In this document: one piece after another, positions 44,901 through 52,752 of the stretch
Position numbering within the stretch: the first letter of the stretch is position 1
How the letters are laid out: the number at the start of each line of letters is the position of its first letter
Source: Pseudomonas entomophila
GTDB taxonomy: Bacteria > Pseudomonadota > Gammaproteobacteria > Pseudomonadales > Pseudomonadaceae
Direction: 5' to 3'
Length of the DNA stretch: 64,000 nucleotides
NCBI RefSeq assembly: GCF_013523125.1
Contig: NZ_JAAMQJ010000008.1
Span: 1 to 64,000 of the forward strand
The notes under the pieces: generated by a model
What the model was told of the DNA's origin: nothing
Databases searched by the model: none
What the model saw: the letters and a program-made list of their open reading frames with translations, nothing else
Translations under genes and position numbers: made by a program

Positions 44901-47135
44901 ATGAGCTTCGGCGCCGATGAAGAAATCCTTCAGGATTTCCTGGTAGAGGCCGGCGAGATTCTCGAGCAACTGTCCGAACAACTGGTCGAGCTGGAAAGCC
45001 GCCCGGACGATGCGGACCTGCTCAATGCGATCTTTCGCGGATTCCATACTGTAAAAGGGGGCGCCGGCTTCCTCCAGCTCAACGAGCTGGTGGAGTGCTG
45101 CCATATCGCCGAGAACGTGTTCGACATCCTGCGCAAGGGTGAGCGACGCGTGGATGCCGAGCTGATGGACGTGGTCCTGGAAGCGCTCGACACGGTCAAC
45201 CGCATGTTCGGTCAGGTGCGCGAGCGCACCGACGTCACCCCGGCCACGCCTGAGCTGTTGGAGGCCTTGGCGCGTCTGGCCGAGCCAGCAGGCGCCGAGA
45301 CGCCCGCTGCAGCCGTCGCCGTGCCTGAACCGGTCGCACAGGCGCCCGTGGCGGTCGTCGAGCAGGACATCACCGATACCGAGTTCGAGCAGTTGCTCGA
45401 TTCGCTCGATGCGGTCAAGGCCGAAGCCGAGGCGGTCGAGCTGGGTCAGGCCGAGCCCGTTTCGCCCGGTGGCGACGACATCACCGATGCCGAATTCGAA
45501 TCGTTGCTCGACCAACTGCACGGCAAAGGGCAGTTCTCGCCGGCCGTGGCAGTCACTGCCGCACCTGCCGAGCCCGCGCCGGCGCCGGCCGGCGACGAGA
45601 TCACCGACGACGAGTTCGAGTCGCTGCTCGACCAGCTGCACGGCAAGGGCGCCTTCAGTCCCCAGGCGCTGCCGGCCAGTGCCGCTGCCGACGCGCCGCC
45701 AGCCGTTGTCGACGATCACATCAGCGATCACGAATTCGAAGCCTTGCTCGACCAGTTGCACGGCAAGGGCAAGTTCTCCAGCGACAGCGTGGCCGACGAG
45801 GGCGCGGCGGCGACCGCGCGCGTGGCAGCGCCCGTCACGACACCCGCAGCGGCCGCCCCGGCAGCGGCCCGTAGCACGCCGGCGGCTTCGGCAGCCGCGC
45901 CGGCCAAGGCCGTTACCCCGGCCCGCGCAGCGGCGCCGGTGGCCGAAAAGCCCGTGGCCAGCGAAGCGGAAACCACCGTGCGGGTCGACACCGCGCGCCT
46001 GGACGAGATCATGAACATGGTCGGCGAGCTGGTGCTGGTGCGTAACCGCCTGGTACGCCTGGGCCTCAACAGCAACGACGAAGCCATGTCCAAGGCCGTC
46101 TCCAACCTCGACGTGGTCACCGCCGACCTGCAGACGGCCGTCATGAAGACCCGCATGCAGCCGATCAAGAAAGTCTTCGGCCGCTTCCCGCGCCTGGTCC
46201 GTGACCTGGCCCGCCAGCTCAAGAAAGAGATCAACCTGGAGCTGGTCGGCGAAGAGACCGACCTGGACAAGAACCTGGTCGAGGCCTTGGCCGACCCGTT
46301 GGTACACTTGGTACGCAACGCGGTCGACCATGGCATCGAGTCGCCCGACGAGCGCGAGGCCGGCGGCAAACCGCGCACGGGCCACGTGGTGCTGTCGGCC
46401 GAACAGGAAGGCGACCACATCCTGTTGTCGATTTCCGACGACGGCAAGGGCATGGACCCGGACGTGCTGCGCGCCAAGGCCGTCGAGAAAGGCCTGATGG
46501 ACCGCGATGCGGCCGATCGCCTGAGCGAGTCGGACTGCTACAACCTGATCTTCGCGCCGGGCTTCTCGACCAAGACCGAGATTTCCGACGTCTCGGGCCG
46601 AGGCGTCGGCATGGACGTGGTCAAGACCAAGATTTCCCAACTCAATGGCTCGATCAACATCTATTCGGCCAAGGGGCAAGGCTCGAAGATCGTCATCAAA
46701 GTGCCGCTGACCTTGGCGATCATGCCGACCCTGATGGTGATGCTGGCCAACCAGGCGTTCGCCTTCCCGCTGGTCAACGTCAACGAGATCTTCCACCTCG
46801 ACCTGTCGCGCACCAACGTGGTGGACGGCCAGGAAGTGGTGATCGTGCGCGACAAGGCGCTGCCGCTGTTCTACCTCAAGCGCTGGCTGGTCCGCGACCA
46901 GGTGCACGAGGAACAGCATGAAGGCCATGTGGTGATCCTGTCGGTCGGCACCCAGCGCATCGGCTTCGTCGTCGACCAGTTGGTCGGTCAGGAAGAAGTG
47001 GTGATCAAGCCTTTGGGCAAGATGCTGCAGGGCACGCCTGGCATGTCCGGCGCCACCATCACCGGCGACGGGCGCATCGCGCTGATTCTCGACGTCCCGA
47101 GCATGCTCAAGCGCTACGCCGCGCGGCGTATTTGA
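44901..47135 (+). CDS. cheA: Chemotaxis histidine kinase CheA
   Basis: CheA (744 residues) receives receptor signals and phosphorylates CheY and CheB. Domains: P1/Hpt (1-105; phospho-His49 in FHTVKGGAGFLQ), a long linker (about 130-350), P3 dimerisation, P4 kinase (VRNAVDHGIES, ISDDGKGMD, SGRGVGMDV) and P5 CheW-like (about 605-740). Instead of a recognisable P2, the linker holds four copies of a D-I-T-D-x-E-F-E-x-LLDQLHGKG motif with Ile at 157, 194, 234 and 274, followed by an Ala/Pro-rich stretch. The start is ATG 44901 after GGGAG. Confidence 0.97.
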   Translation: MSFGADEEILQDFLVEAGEILEQLSEQLVELESRPDDADLLNAIFRGFHTVKGGAGFLQLNELVECCHIAENVFDILRKGERRVDAELMDVVLEALDTVNRMFGQVRERTDVTPATPELLEALARLAEPAGAETPAAAVAVPEPVAQAPVAVVEQDITDTEFEQLLDSLDAVKAEAEAVELGQAEPVSPGGDDITDAEFESLLDQLHGKGQFSPAVAVTAAPAEPAPAPAGDEITDDEFESLLDQLHGKGAFSPQALPASAAADAPPAVVDDHISDHEFEALLDQLHGKGKFSSDSVADEGAAATARVAAPVTTPAAAAPAAARSTPAASAAAPAKAVTPARAAAPVAEKPVASEAETTVRVDTARLDEIMNMVGELVLVRNRLVRLGLNSNDEAMSKAVSNLDVVTADLQTAVMKTRMQPIKKVFGRFPRLVRDLARQLKKEINLELVGEETDLDKNLVEALADPLVHLVRNAVDHGIESPDEREAGGKPRTGHVVLSAEQEGDHILLSISDDGKGMDPDVLRAKAVEKGLMDRDAADRLSESDCYNLIFAPGFSTKTEISDVSGRGVGMDVVKTKISQLNGSINIYSAKGQGSKIVIKVPLTLAIMPTLMVMLANQAFAFPLVNVNEIFHLDLSRTNVVDGQEVVIVRDKALPLFYLKRWLVRDQVHEEQHEGHVVILSVGTQRIGFVVDQLVGQEEVVIKPLGKMLQGTPGMSGATITGDGRIALILDVPSMLKRYAARRI

Positions 47136-47140
47136 TCTTT

Positions 47141-47167
47141 GGCGACGCGCCCGCAGGGCGCGTCGCC
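47141..47167 (+). other. Perfect 12-bp stem hairpin in the cheA-cheB gap
   Basis: GGCGACGCGCCC (47141-47152) and its exact complement (47156-47167) enclose a GCA loop. There is no T-tract, and the cheB ribosome site (CGGAG, 47171-47175) begins four bases later. It may reduce or time cheB translation or stabilise the upstream mRNA (inference). Confidence 0.8.
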
Positions 47168-47180
47168 TAACGGAGTGTTT

Positions 47181-48320
47181 ATGGCAGTCAAGGTCCTGGT
47201 GGTGGATGATTCGGGTTTCTTCCGCCGCCGCGTCACGGAAATTCTTTCATCGGACCCCCTGATTCAGGTGGTCGGCACTGCCACCAACGGCAAGGAAGCG
47301 ATCGAACAGGCCCTGGCGCTCAAGCCTGACGTGATCACCATGGACTACGAGATGCCGATGATGGACGGCATCACTGCGGTCCGCCACATCATGCAGCGCA
47401 GCCCCACCCCCGTCCTGATGTTCTCCTCGCTCACCCATGAGGGCGCGCGGGTGACGCTGGATGCGCTGGACGCCGGTGCGGTCGACTTCCTGCCGAAGAA
47501 CTTCGAAGACATTTCCCGCAACCCGGACAAGGTCAAGCAACTGCTGTGCGAGAAGGTGCACAGCGTCTCGCGCAGCAACCGTCGTCGTCCGGCCTATCTC
47601 TCCAGTCATCCGCTGCCTACGCCGAGCAGCCTGAGCGGCCATGCCGCGCCGGCCGCCCAACCTGCCCAGGCCGCGCCGGCACCGGCGCGCAGCCCGATCC
47701 CTTCGCGCATACCGGCACCGGCACCGCAGTCGGCCAGTTCGCCGACGCCTCGGCGCAAGCCTTACAAACTGGTGGCCATCGGCACCTCGACCGGTGGGCC
47801 GGTAGCGCTGCAGCGTGTGCTCACGCAGTTGCCCGCCGGCTTCCCGGCACCGATCGTGCTGATCCAGCACATGCCGGCCGCGTTCACCAAGGCCTTCGCC
47901 GAACGGCTCGACAAGCTGTGCAAGATCCGCGTCAAGGAAGCCGAGGACGGCGACGTCTTGCGTCCCGGCCTGGCGCTGCTGGCCCCCGGCGGCAAGCAGA
48001 TGATGGTCGACGGCCGTGGCACGGTGAAGATCCTGCCGGGCGACGAGCGCTTGAACTACAAGCCTTGCGTGGACATCACCTTCGGTTCGGCGGCCAAGGC
48101 CCACGGCGACAAGGTCCTGGCGGTGGTGCTCACTGGCATGGGCGCCGACGGCCGCGAAGGCGCGCGCCTGCTCAAGCAGGGCGGCAGCACCGTGTGGGCC
48201 CAGGATGAGGCCAGTTGCGTGATCTATGGCATGCCCATGGCCATCGTCAAGGCCAACCTGGCCGATGCGGTCTACAGCCTGGACGACATCGGCCGGCACC
48301 TGGTGGAGGCCTGCGGCTGA
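47181..48320 (+). CDS. cheB: Chemoreceptor methylesterase/deamidase CheB
   Basis: CheB removes methyl groups from chemoreceptors when phosphorylated by CheA. The 379-residue protein has a receiver domain (Asp55 in [13 protein letters not shown]), a Pro/Ala/Ser-rich linker (about 140-190) and the methylesterase domain with the catalytic elements [19 protein letters not shown] and [15 protein letters not shown] 47181 is chosen because CGGAG precedes it; the frame runs upstream through the hairpin. Confidence 0.96.
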   Translation: MAVKVLVVDDSGFFRRRVTEILSSDPLIQVVGTATNGKEAIEQALALKPDVITMDYEMPMMDGITAVRHIMQRSPTPVLMFSSLTHEGARVTLDALDAGAVDFLPKNFEDISRNPDKVKQLLCEKVHSVSRSNRRRPAYLSSHPLPTPSSLSGHAAPAAQPAQAAPAPARSPIPSRIPAPAPQSASSPTPRRKPYKLVAIGTSTGGPVALQRVLTQLPAGFPAPIVLIQHMPAAFTKAFAERLDKLCKIRVKEAEDGDVLRPGLALLAPGGKQMMVDGRGTVKILPGDERLNYKPCVDITFGSAAKAHGDKVLAVVLTGMGADGREGARLLKQGGSTVWAQDEASCVIYGMPMAIVKANLADAVYSLDDIGRHLVEACG

Positions 48321-49060
48321 TGGATGTGCTGAGCCTGATCGGCCTGATTCTGGCCTTCGTCGCCATCGTCGGCGGCAACTTCCTCGAAGGCGGGCACGTG
48401 TCGGCGCTGGTCAACGGCCCGGCCGCACTGATCGTGCTGGGCGGCACCCTGGCGGCGGTGCTGTTGCAGTCGCCGCTGCCGGCGTTCAAGCGCGCGCTGC
48501 AGATCGTCGGCTGGATCTTCTTCGCCCCGCGCGAAGACCTGGCCGGGGGCATCGACCGGGTGGTCGGCTGGAGCCTGACCGCGCGCAAGGAAGGTCTGCT
48601 CGGGCTGGAGACGATCGCTGATGCCGAGCCGGACCCTTACGCCCGCAAGGGCCTGCAACTGCTGGTCGACGGTGCCGAGCCGGAGGCGATCCGCAGCATT
48701 CTCGAAGTCGACTTGCTGACCCAGGAAGGCCGTGACCTGCAGGCGGCCAAGGTGTTCGAGAGCATGGGCGGCTATGCGCCGACCATCGGCATCATCGGCG
48801 CGGTGATGGGCCTGATCCACGTGATGGGCAACCTGGCCGACCCGGCGCAGCTGGGCAGCGGCATCGCCGTGGCCTTCGTCGCCACCATCTATGGGGTGGC
48901 CAGCGCCAACCTGATCCTGCTGCCGATCGCCAACAAGCTCAAGGCCATCGTGCTGCGCCAGTCGCGCTACCGTGAAATGCTGCTCGAAGGGCTGCTGTCG
49001 ATCGCCGAAGGCGAGAACCCGCGCTCCATCGAACTGAAGCTGCAAGGCTTCATGGAGTAG
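48320..49060 (+). CDS. motC: Flagellar stator protein MotC (MotA family)
   Basis: MotC is the MotA-type proton-channel subunit of the second Pseudomonas stator. The 246-residue protein has four hydrophobic segments (near 4-24, 30-50, 150-172, 180-203) and the cytoplasmic loop that contacts FliG. Motifs: ESMGGYAPTIGIIGAVMGLI and GIAVAFVATIYGVASANLIL. ATG overlaps the cheB stop by one base. The MotA/MotB pair is expected elsewhere in the genome. Confidence 0.94.
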   Translation: MDVLSLIGLILAFVAIVGGNFLEGGHVSALVNGPAALIVLGGTLAAVLLQSPLPAFKRALQIVGWIFFAPREDLAGGIDRVVGWSLTARKEGLLGLETIADAEPDPYARKGLQLLVDGAEPEAIRSILEVDLLTQEGRDLQAAKVFESMGGYAPTIGIIGAVMGLIHVMGNLADPAQLGSGIAVAFVATIYGVASANLILLPIANKLKAIVLRQSRYREMLLEGLLSIAEGENPRSIELKLQGFME

Positions 49061-49062
49061 CC

Positions 49063-49950
49063 ATGCGCCGTCGCCATCGCACCGAGGAACCCGTCAACCA
49101 TGACCGCTGGCTGGTGTCGTACGCCGACTTCATCACCTTGCTATTCGCGTTTTTCGTGGTGATGTACTCGATTTCCTCGATCAACGAAGGCAAGTACAAG
49201 GTGATCTCCCAGGCGCTGGTCGGGGTCTTCAACGATCCGGCCCGCAGCACCCGGCCCATTCCGGTGGGCGAGGACCAACCCGTAGGCGCGCGCCCGGCGC
49301 AGCCGTTGATCAAGGACAGCGAGCAGACCGACGCCGGCCTTGGGCAGAGCGCCAGCGACGCCTTGACCCAGATCACCGACGACGTGCGCCAGGCGTTCGG
49401 CGACCTGATCGACGCCAAGCAGATGACCGTGCGCGGCAACGAGCTGTGGATCGAGATCGAGCTCAACTCGGCGCTGCTGTTCGGCAGCGGCGACGCCATG
49501 CCCAGCGATGCGGCGTTCGGCATCATCGAGAAGGTCGCCCACATCCTCAAACCGTTCGCCAACCCGGTACACGTCGAAGGCTTCACCGACAACCTGCCGA
49601 TCAGCACGGCGCAGTACCCGACCAACTGGGAGCTGTCGGCGGCGCGCTCGGCGAGCATCGTGCGCCTGCTGGCGATGGAAGGGGTGAACCCGGGGCGCCT
49701 GGCCGCGGTCGGGTATGGCGAGTATCAGCCGGTGGCCGGCAACGACACCGCCGAAGGTCGCTCGCGCAACCGGCGGGTGGTGCTGGTGATTTCGCGCAAC
49801 CTCGAAATACGCCGCAGCCTGACTGGGTCGGGCAGCGCCAACGCCACGCCCGATGCCGCGTTGCAGCGGGCTGGCACACAACGTGCACCGGCATCGCCAG
49901 CGACGTCGGAGTCGGCGAGTTCCGTCAAATCTACGTCACCGTCTTCTTGA
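49063..49950 (+). CDS. motD: Flagellar stator protein MotD (MotB family)
   Basis: MotD anchors the second stator to peptidoglycan. The 295-residue protein has an N-terminal membrane helix with the channel aspartate in WLVSYADFITLLFAFFVVMY, a plug/linker, an OmpA-like domain (about 125-245; [28 protein letters not shown]) and a disordered Ala/Ser tail. The gene pair motCD within the chemotaxis operon is typical of pseudomonads. Confidence 0.95.
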   Translation: MRRRHRTEEPVNHDRWLVSYADFITLLFAFFVVMYSISSINEGKYKVISQALVGVFNDPARSTRPIPVGEDQPVGARPAQPLIKDSEQTDAGLGQSASDALTQITDDVRQAFGDLIDAKQMTVRGNELWIEIELNSALLFGSGDAMPSDAAFGIIEKVAHILKPFANPVHVEGFTDNLPISTAQYPTNWELSAARSASIVRLLAMEGVNPGRLAAVGYGEYQPVAGNDTAEGRSRNRRVVLVISRNLEIRRSLTGSGSANATPDAALQRAGTQRAPASPATSESASSVKSTSPSS

Positions 49951-49996
49951 ACCGTTCCCGACAGGGCCTCTGGGCCAGCGGGTGGAAACACGCACG

Positions 49997-50785
49997 ATGA
50001 GAGTCTGGGCAGTAGCCAATCAGAAAGGTGGAGTCGGCAAGACCACCACGACCATCGCCCTGGCCGGCCTGCTGGCCGAGGCCGGCAAGCGCGTGCTCGT
50101 CGTCGACCTCGACCCACATGGTTCGATGACCAGTTACTTCGGGCACGATCCGGATGTGCTCGAGCACAGTTGCTATGACTTGTTCGTGCACAAGGGTGCC
50201 GTGCCCGATGGGCTTGCGGGGCAACTGCTGCTGCCGACCAGCGATGAGCGCATCTCGCTGCTGCCGTCGAGCACTGCCCTGGCCGTGCTCGAACGCCAAT
50301 CGCCGGGGCAGGGTGGGTTGGGGCTGGTGATCGCCAAGAGTCTGGCGCAGTTGTGGCAGGACTTCGATTTCGCGCTGATCGACAGCCCGCCACTGCTCGG
50401 GGTGCTGATGGTCAATGCGCTGGCCGCCAGCCAGCAACTGGTGGTGCCGGTACAGACCGAGTTCCTAGCGGTCAAGGGGCTGGAGCGGATGATCACCACC
50501 TTGGGCATGATCAATCGCTCGCGCCAGCAGGCCTTGCCGTACACCATCGTGCCGACGTTGTTCGACCGGCGCACCCAGGCCTCGCTGGGCACGTTGAAGT
50601 TCTTGCGCGATGCGCACCCCGCGCACGTCTGGGAAGGCTACATTCCGGTGGATACCCGGCTGCGCGACGCCAGTCGCGCCGGTGTCACGCCTTCGCAACA
50701 TGATGGCAAGAGCCGCGGCATCATCGCCTATCGGGCGCTGCTCAAGCACTTGCTGACACCCCGTTCCAGCCTGCAGGTAGCCTGA
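49997..50785 (+). CDS. parC: ParA-like ATPase ParC, chemotaxis array positioning
   Basis: A 262-residue ParA/MinD-superfamily ATPase with Walker A KGGVGKTTT (K15) and VDLDPHGSMTSYFG. In Vibrio and Pseudomonas, the ParC protein encoded between motD and the CheW-like ParP gene brings chemoreceptor arrays to the flagellated pole. Position and neighbours match exactly. It overlaps parP by one base. Confidence 0.9.
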   Translation: MRVWAVANQKGGVGKTTTTIALAGLLAEAGKRVLVVDLDPHGSMTSYFGHDPDVLEHSCYDLFVHKGAVPDGLAGQLLLPTSDERISLLPSSTALAVLERQSPGQGGLGLVIAKSLAQLWQDFDFALIDSPPLLGVLMVNALAASQQLVVPVQTEFLAVKGLERMITTLGMINRSRQQALPYTIVPTLFDRRTQASLGTLKFLRDAHPAHVWEGYIPVDTRLRDASRAGVTPSQHDGKSRGIIAYRALLKHLLTPRSSLQVA

Positions 50786-51672
50786 TGAGTCCAGCCCGGC
50801 CCACCACGATCCGTCCGCAAGCGGCATTGCAGTCCTACCTCGATGGTCTGCTGCAGGAGGCGACCGAAGCGTTCGACGCGCCCGTGCCTGCACCCGTCGC
50901 GGTGGCGATCGCCGCCCAGGCACCGGTTGCCAACGATGAATTCCAGGCGGCGGTGCTCGAAGAACAGGTCCGTGACGCACGGGCCTCCAGCGCCGCGCGC
51001 GCGCCGCGGCCCTTCGCCGAGCCGCCTGCACCGCTGGCGCTGTCGACGGTGCTGCCGCTGCGCGAAGCAGCCTTGCCGGCGGTCGAGGTCGTGGCGCTGC
51101 GCCCGGTCGACGAGACCGGCGTGCCCGAACCTATCGCGCCCTTGGCCGATCTGCATCGCCCCCAGATCATGGGCCCGCGTCTGCCGTCCACCCCGGACGG
51201 GCGGCCGGCCTGGGCCGCCGAACCGTTCGAGTGCCTGCTGTTCGACGTGGCCGGGTTGACCCTGGCCGTACCGCTGGTGTGCCTAGGCTCGATCTACCCG
51301 TTGGCCGGACAGGCGCTCACGCCGCTGTTCGGGCAGCCGGACTGGTTCCTGGGCATCCTGGCCTGTCAGGCGGGCAACCTGAAGGTGCTGGACACTGCGC
51401 GCTGGGTGATGCCCGACCGCTACCGGGACGATTTCCGCCAGGGGCTGCAGTACGTGATTTCGGTTCAGGGCTATGAATGGGGATTGGCCGTGCACCAGGT
51501 CAGCCGGTCGCTGCGCCTGGACCCCAGCGAGATCAAGTGGCGCAGCCAACGCGGCCAGCGGCCCTGGCTGGCCGGCACGGTGATCGAGCACATGTGTGCG
51601 CTGCTGGACGTCGCCGAGCTGGCCGAACTGATCGCCAGCGGTGCCGTCAAGCAGCAGCAGGCCGGTAAATGA
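50785..51672 (+). CDS. parP: CheW-domain protein ParP
   Basis: A 295-residue protein with a long Ala/Pro-rich, poorly conserved N-terminal part (about 1-145) and a C-terminal CheW-like domain (about 148-290; ECLLFDVAGLTLAVPLVCLG; GTVIEHMCALLDVAELAELI). ParP couples ParC to CheA and receptors in polar arrays. The N-terminal part probably carries the ParC-interacting segment (inference). Confidence 0.87.
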   Translation: MSPARPTTIRPQAALQSYLDGLLQEATEAFDAPVPAPVAVAIAAQAPVANDEFQAAVLEEQVRDARASSAARAPRPFAEPPAPLALSTVLPLREAALPAVEVVALRPVDETGVPEPIAPLADLHRPQIMGPRLPSTPDGRPAWAAEPFECLLFDVAGLTLAVPLVCLGSIYPLAGQALTPLFGQPDWFLGILACQAGNLKVLDTARWVMPDRYRDDFRQGLQYVISVQGYEWGLAVHQVSRSLRLDPSEIKWRSQRGQRPWLAGTVIEHMCALLDVAELAELIASGAVKQQQAGK

Positions 51673-51736
51673 ATACGCGCGCTTCGCGCACTCACGCAGC
51701 ACAGACCGCCACCGCGCGGCTTTCGAGGGTAGGGTA

Positions 51737-52216
51737 ATGAAGAAGTCGTCAGCACAGGGTTCCGAAGATCCGATCCTGCAATGGGTCACCTTCCGCCTGG
51801 ACAATGAGTCCTATGGCATCAACGTCATGCAGGTGCAGGAAGTCCTGCGCTACACCGAGATCGCGCCGGTACCGGGTGCGCCGAGCTACGTGCTGGGGAT
51901 CATCAACCTGCGTGGCAACGTGGTGACGGTGATCGACACCCGTCAGCGCTTCGGCCTGATGCCCACCGAAGTGACCGACAACACCCGTATCGTGATCATC
52001 GAGGCGGACAAGCAGGTCGTGGGCATCCTGGTCGACAGCGTCGCCGAAGTGGTCTACCTGCGCCAGTCCGAGATCGAGACCGCGCCGAACGTGGGCAATG
52101 ACGAGTCGGCCAAGTTCATTCAGGGCGTGTGCAACAAGAATGGCGAACTGCTGATCCTGGTCGAGCTGGACAAGATGATGACCGAGGAAGAGTGGTCGGA
52201 ACTGGAGAGCATCTGA
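51737..52216 (+). CDS. cheW: Chemotaxis coupling protein CheW
   Basis: CheW joins CheA to chemoreceptors. The 159-residue protein covers one CheW domain (VTFRLDNESYGINVMQVQEV; APSYVLGIINLRGNVVTVID; CNKNGELLILVELDKMM). ATG 51737 follows GAGGGTAGGG; the frame extends upstream with no ribosome site. Separated by 64 bp from parP. Confidence 0.96.
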   Translation: MKKSSAQGSEDPILQWVTFRLDNESYGINVMQVQEVLRYTEIAPVPGAPSYVLGIINLRGNVVTVIDTRQRFGLMPTEVTDNTRIVIIEADKQVVGILVDSVAEVVYLRQSEIETAPNVGNDESAKFIQGVCNKNGELLILVELDKMMTEEEWSELESI

Positions 52217-52217
52217 G

Positions 52218-52613
52218 TTGATCTTCGAAGCGGGCTTGCTGTTCCTGGCGCTGCTCTGGGCCGTGAGCCTGTGGCTGTTCCTCAACCACATCAAGCGCCA
52301 GCGCCAGCTGCTCGTCGAGCAGGCGCTGGGCGACGCCTTGCGCGACCAGCGCATCAAGGACCTGGCCAAACGCCTGGACGATTACCAGAGCGGCACCGTG
52401 CGCATGGGCGAAATGCTGCACGAGCTGCGTCTGCTGGTCGAGCCGTTGCCCGAGAAGCTGCAGCAGCTCGAGCAGCGCGATCCCAAGAGCCTGACCTATC
52501 ATCAGGCGGCAAAGTTGGTGGGGATGGGCGCCAGTGTCGAAGAGCTGACCCAGTCCTGCGGGCTGACCCAGGCCGAGGCGCAACTGATGAGCAAACTGCA
52601 TCGCACGCCGTGA
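52218..52613 (+). CDS. DUF2802 family membrane-anchored protein
   Basis: A 131-residue protein with one N-terminal membrane helix (FEAGLLFLALLWAVSLWLFL), a coiled coil rich in Gln/Arg/Leu (about 25-85), and a C-terminal HTH-like segment (LTYHQAAKLVGMGASVEELT). It matches the DUF2802 proteins that follow cheW in many pseudomonads; function unknown. The start is TTG 52218, with GGAGAG upstream inside cheW. It is the last plus-strand gene before the inserted minus-strand block. Confidence 0.82.
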   Translation: MIFEAGLLFLALLWAVSLWLFLNHIKRQRQLLVEQALGDALRDQRIKDLAKRLDDYQSGTVRMGEMLHELRLLVEPLPEKLQQLEQRDPKSLTYHQAAKLVGMGASVEELTQSCGLTQAEAQLMSKLHRTP

Positions 52614-52710
52614 CGAGCGTCCATGCCATCGGATTGTCGGCTCGCTGTTTCGAGCCTGGGGCGGCTTCGGCTACAGGACCGTGCCGCTGTTCGACGGCGT
52701 CCGACGAACG

Positions 52711-52732
52711 CTCAGCGCCTCCGGGCGCTGAG
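52711..52732. terminator. Hairpin between convergent genes
   Basis: A 9-bp perfect stem CTCAGCGCC / GGCGCTGAG with a TCCG loop sits between the DUF2802 gene and the convergent toxin-like gene. There is no T-tract on either strand, so termination activity is uncertain. Confidence 0.45.
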
Positions 52733-52752
52733 CGGGTCGGGCCGGTACGGTG

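Noticed and set aside
44106..46928. 940-codon minus-strand frame opposite cheZ/cheA
   Set aside because: Composition is the His/Gln/Asp/Arg-rich pattern of an antisense shadow of a GC3-rich gene; the plus strand encodes clear CheZ and CheA.
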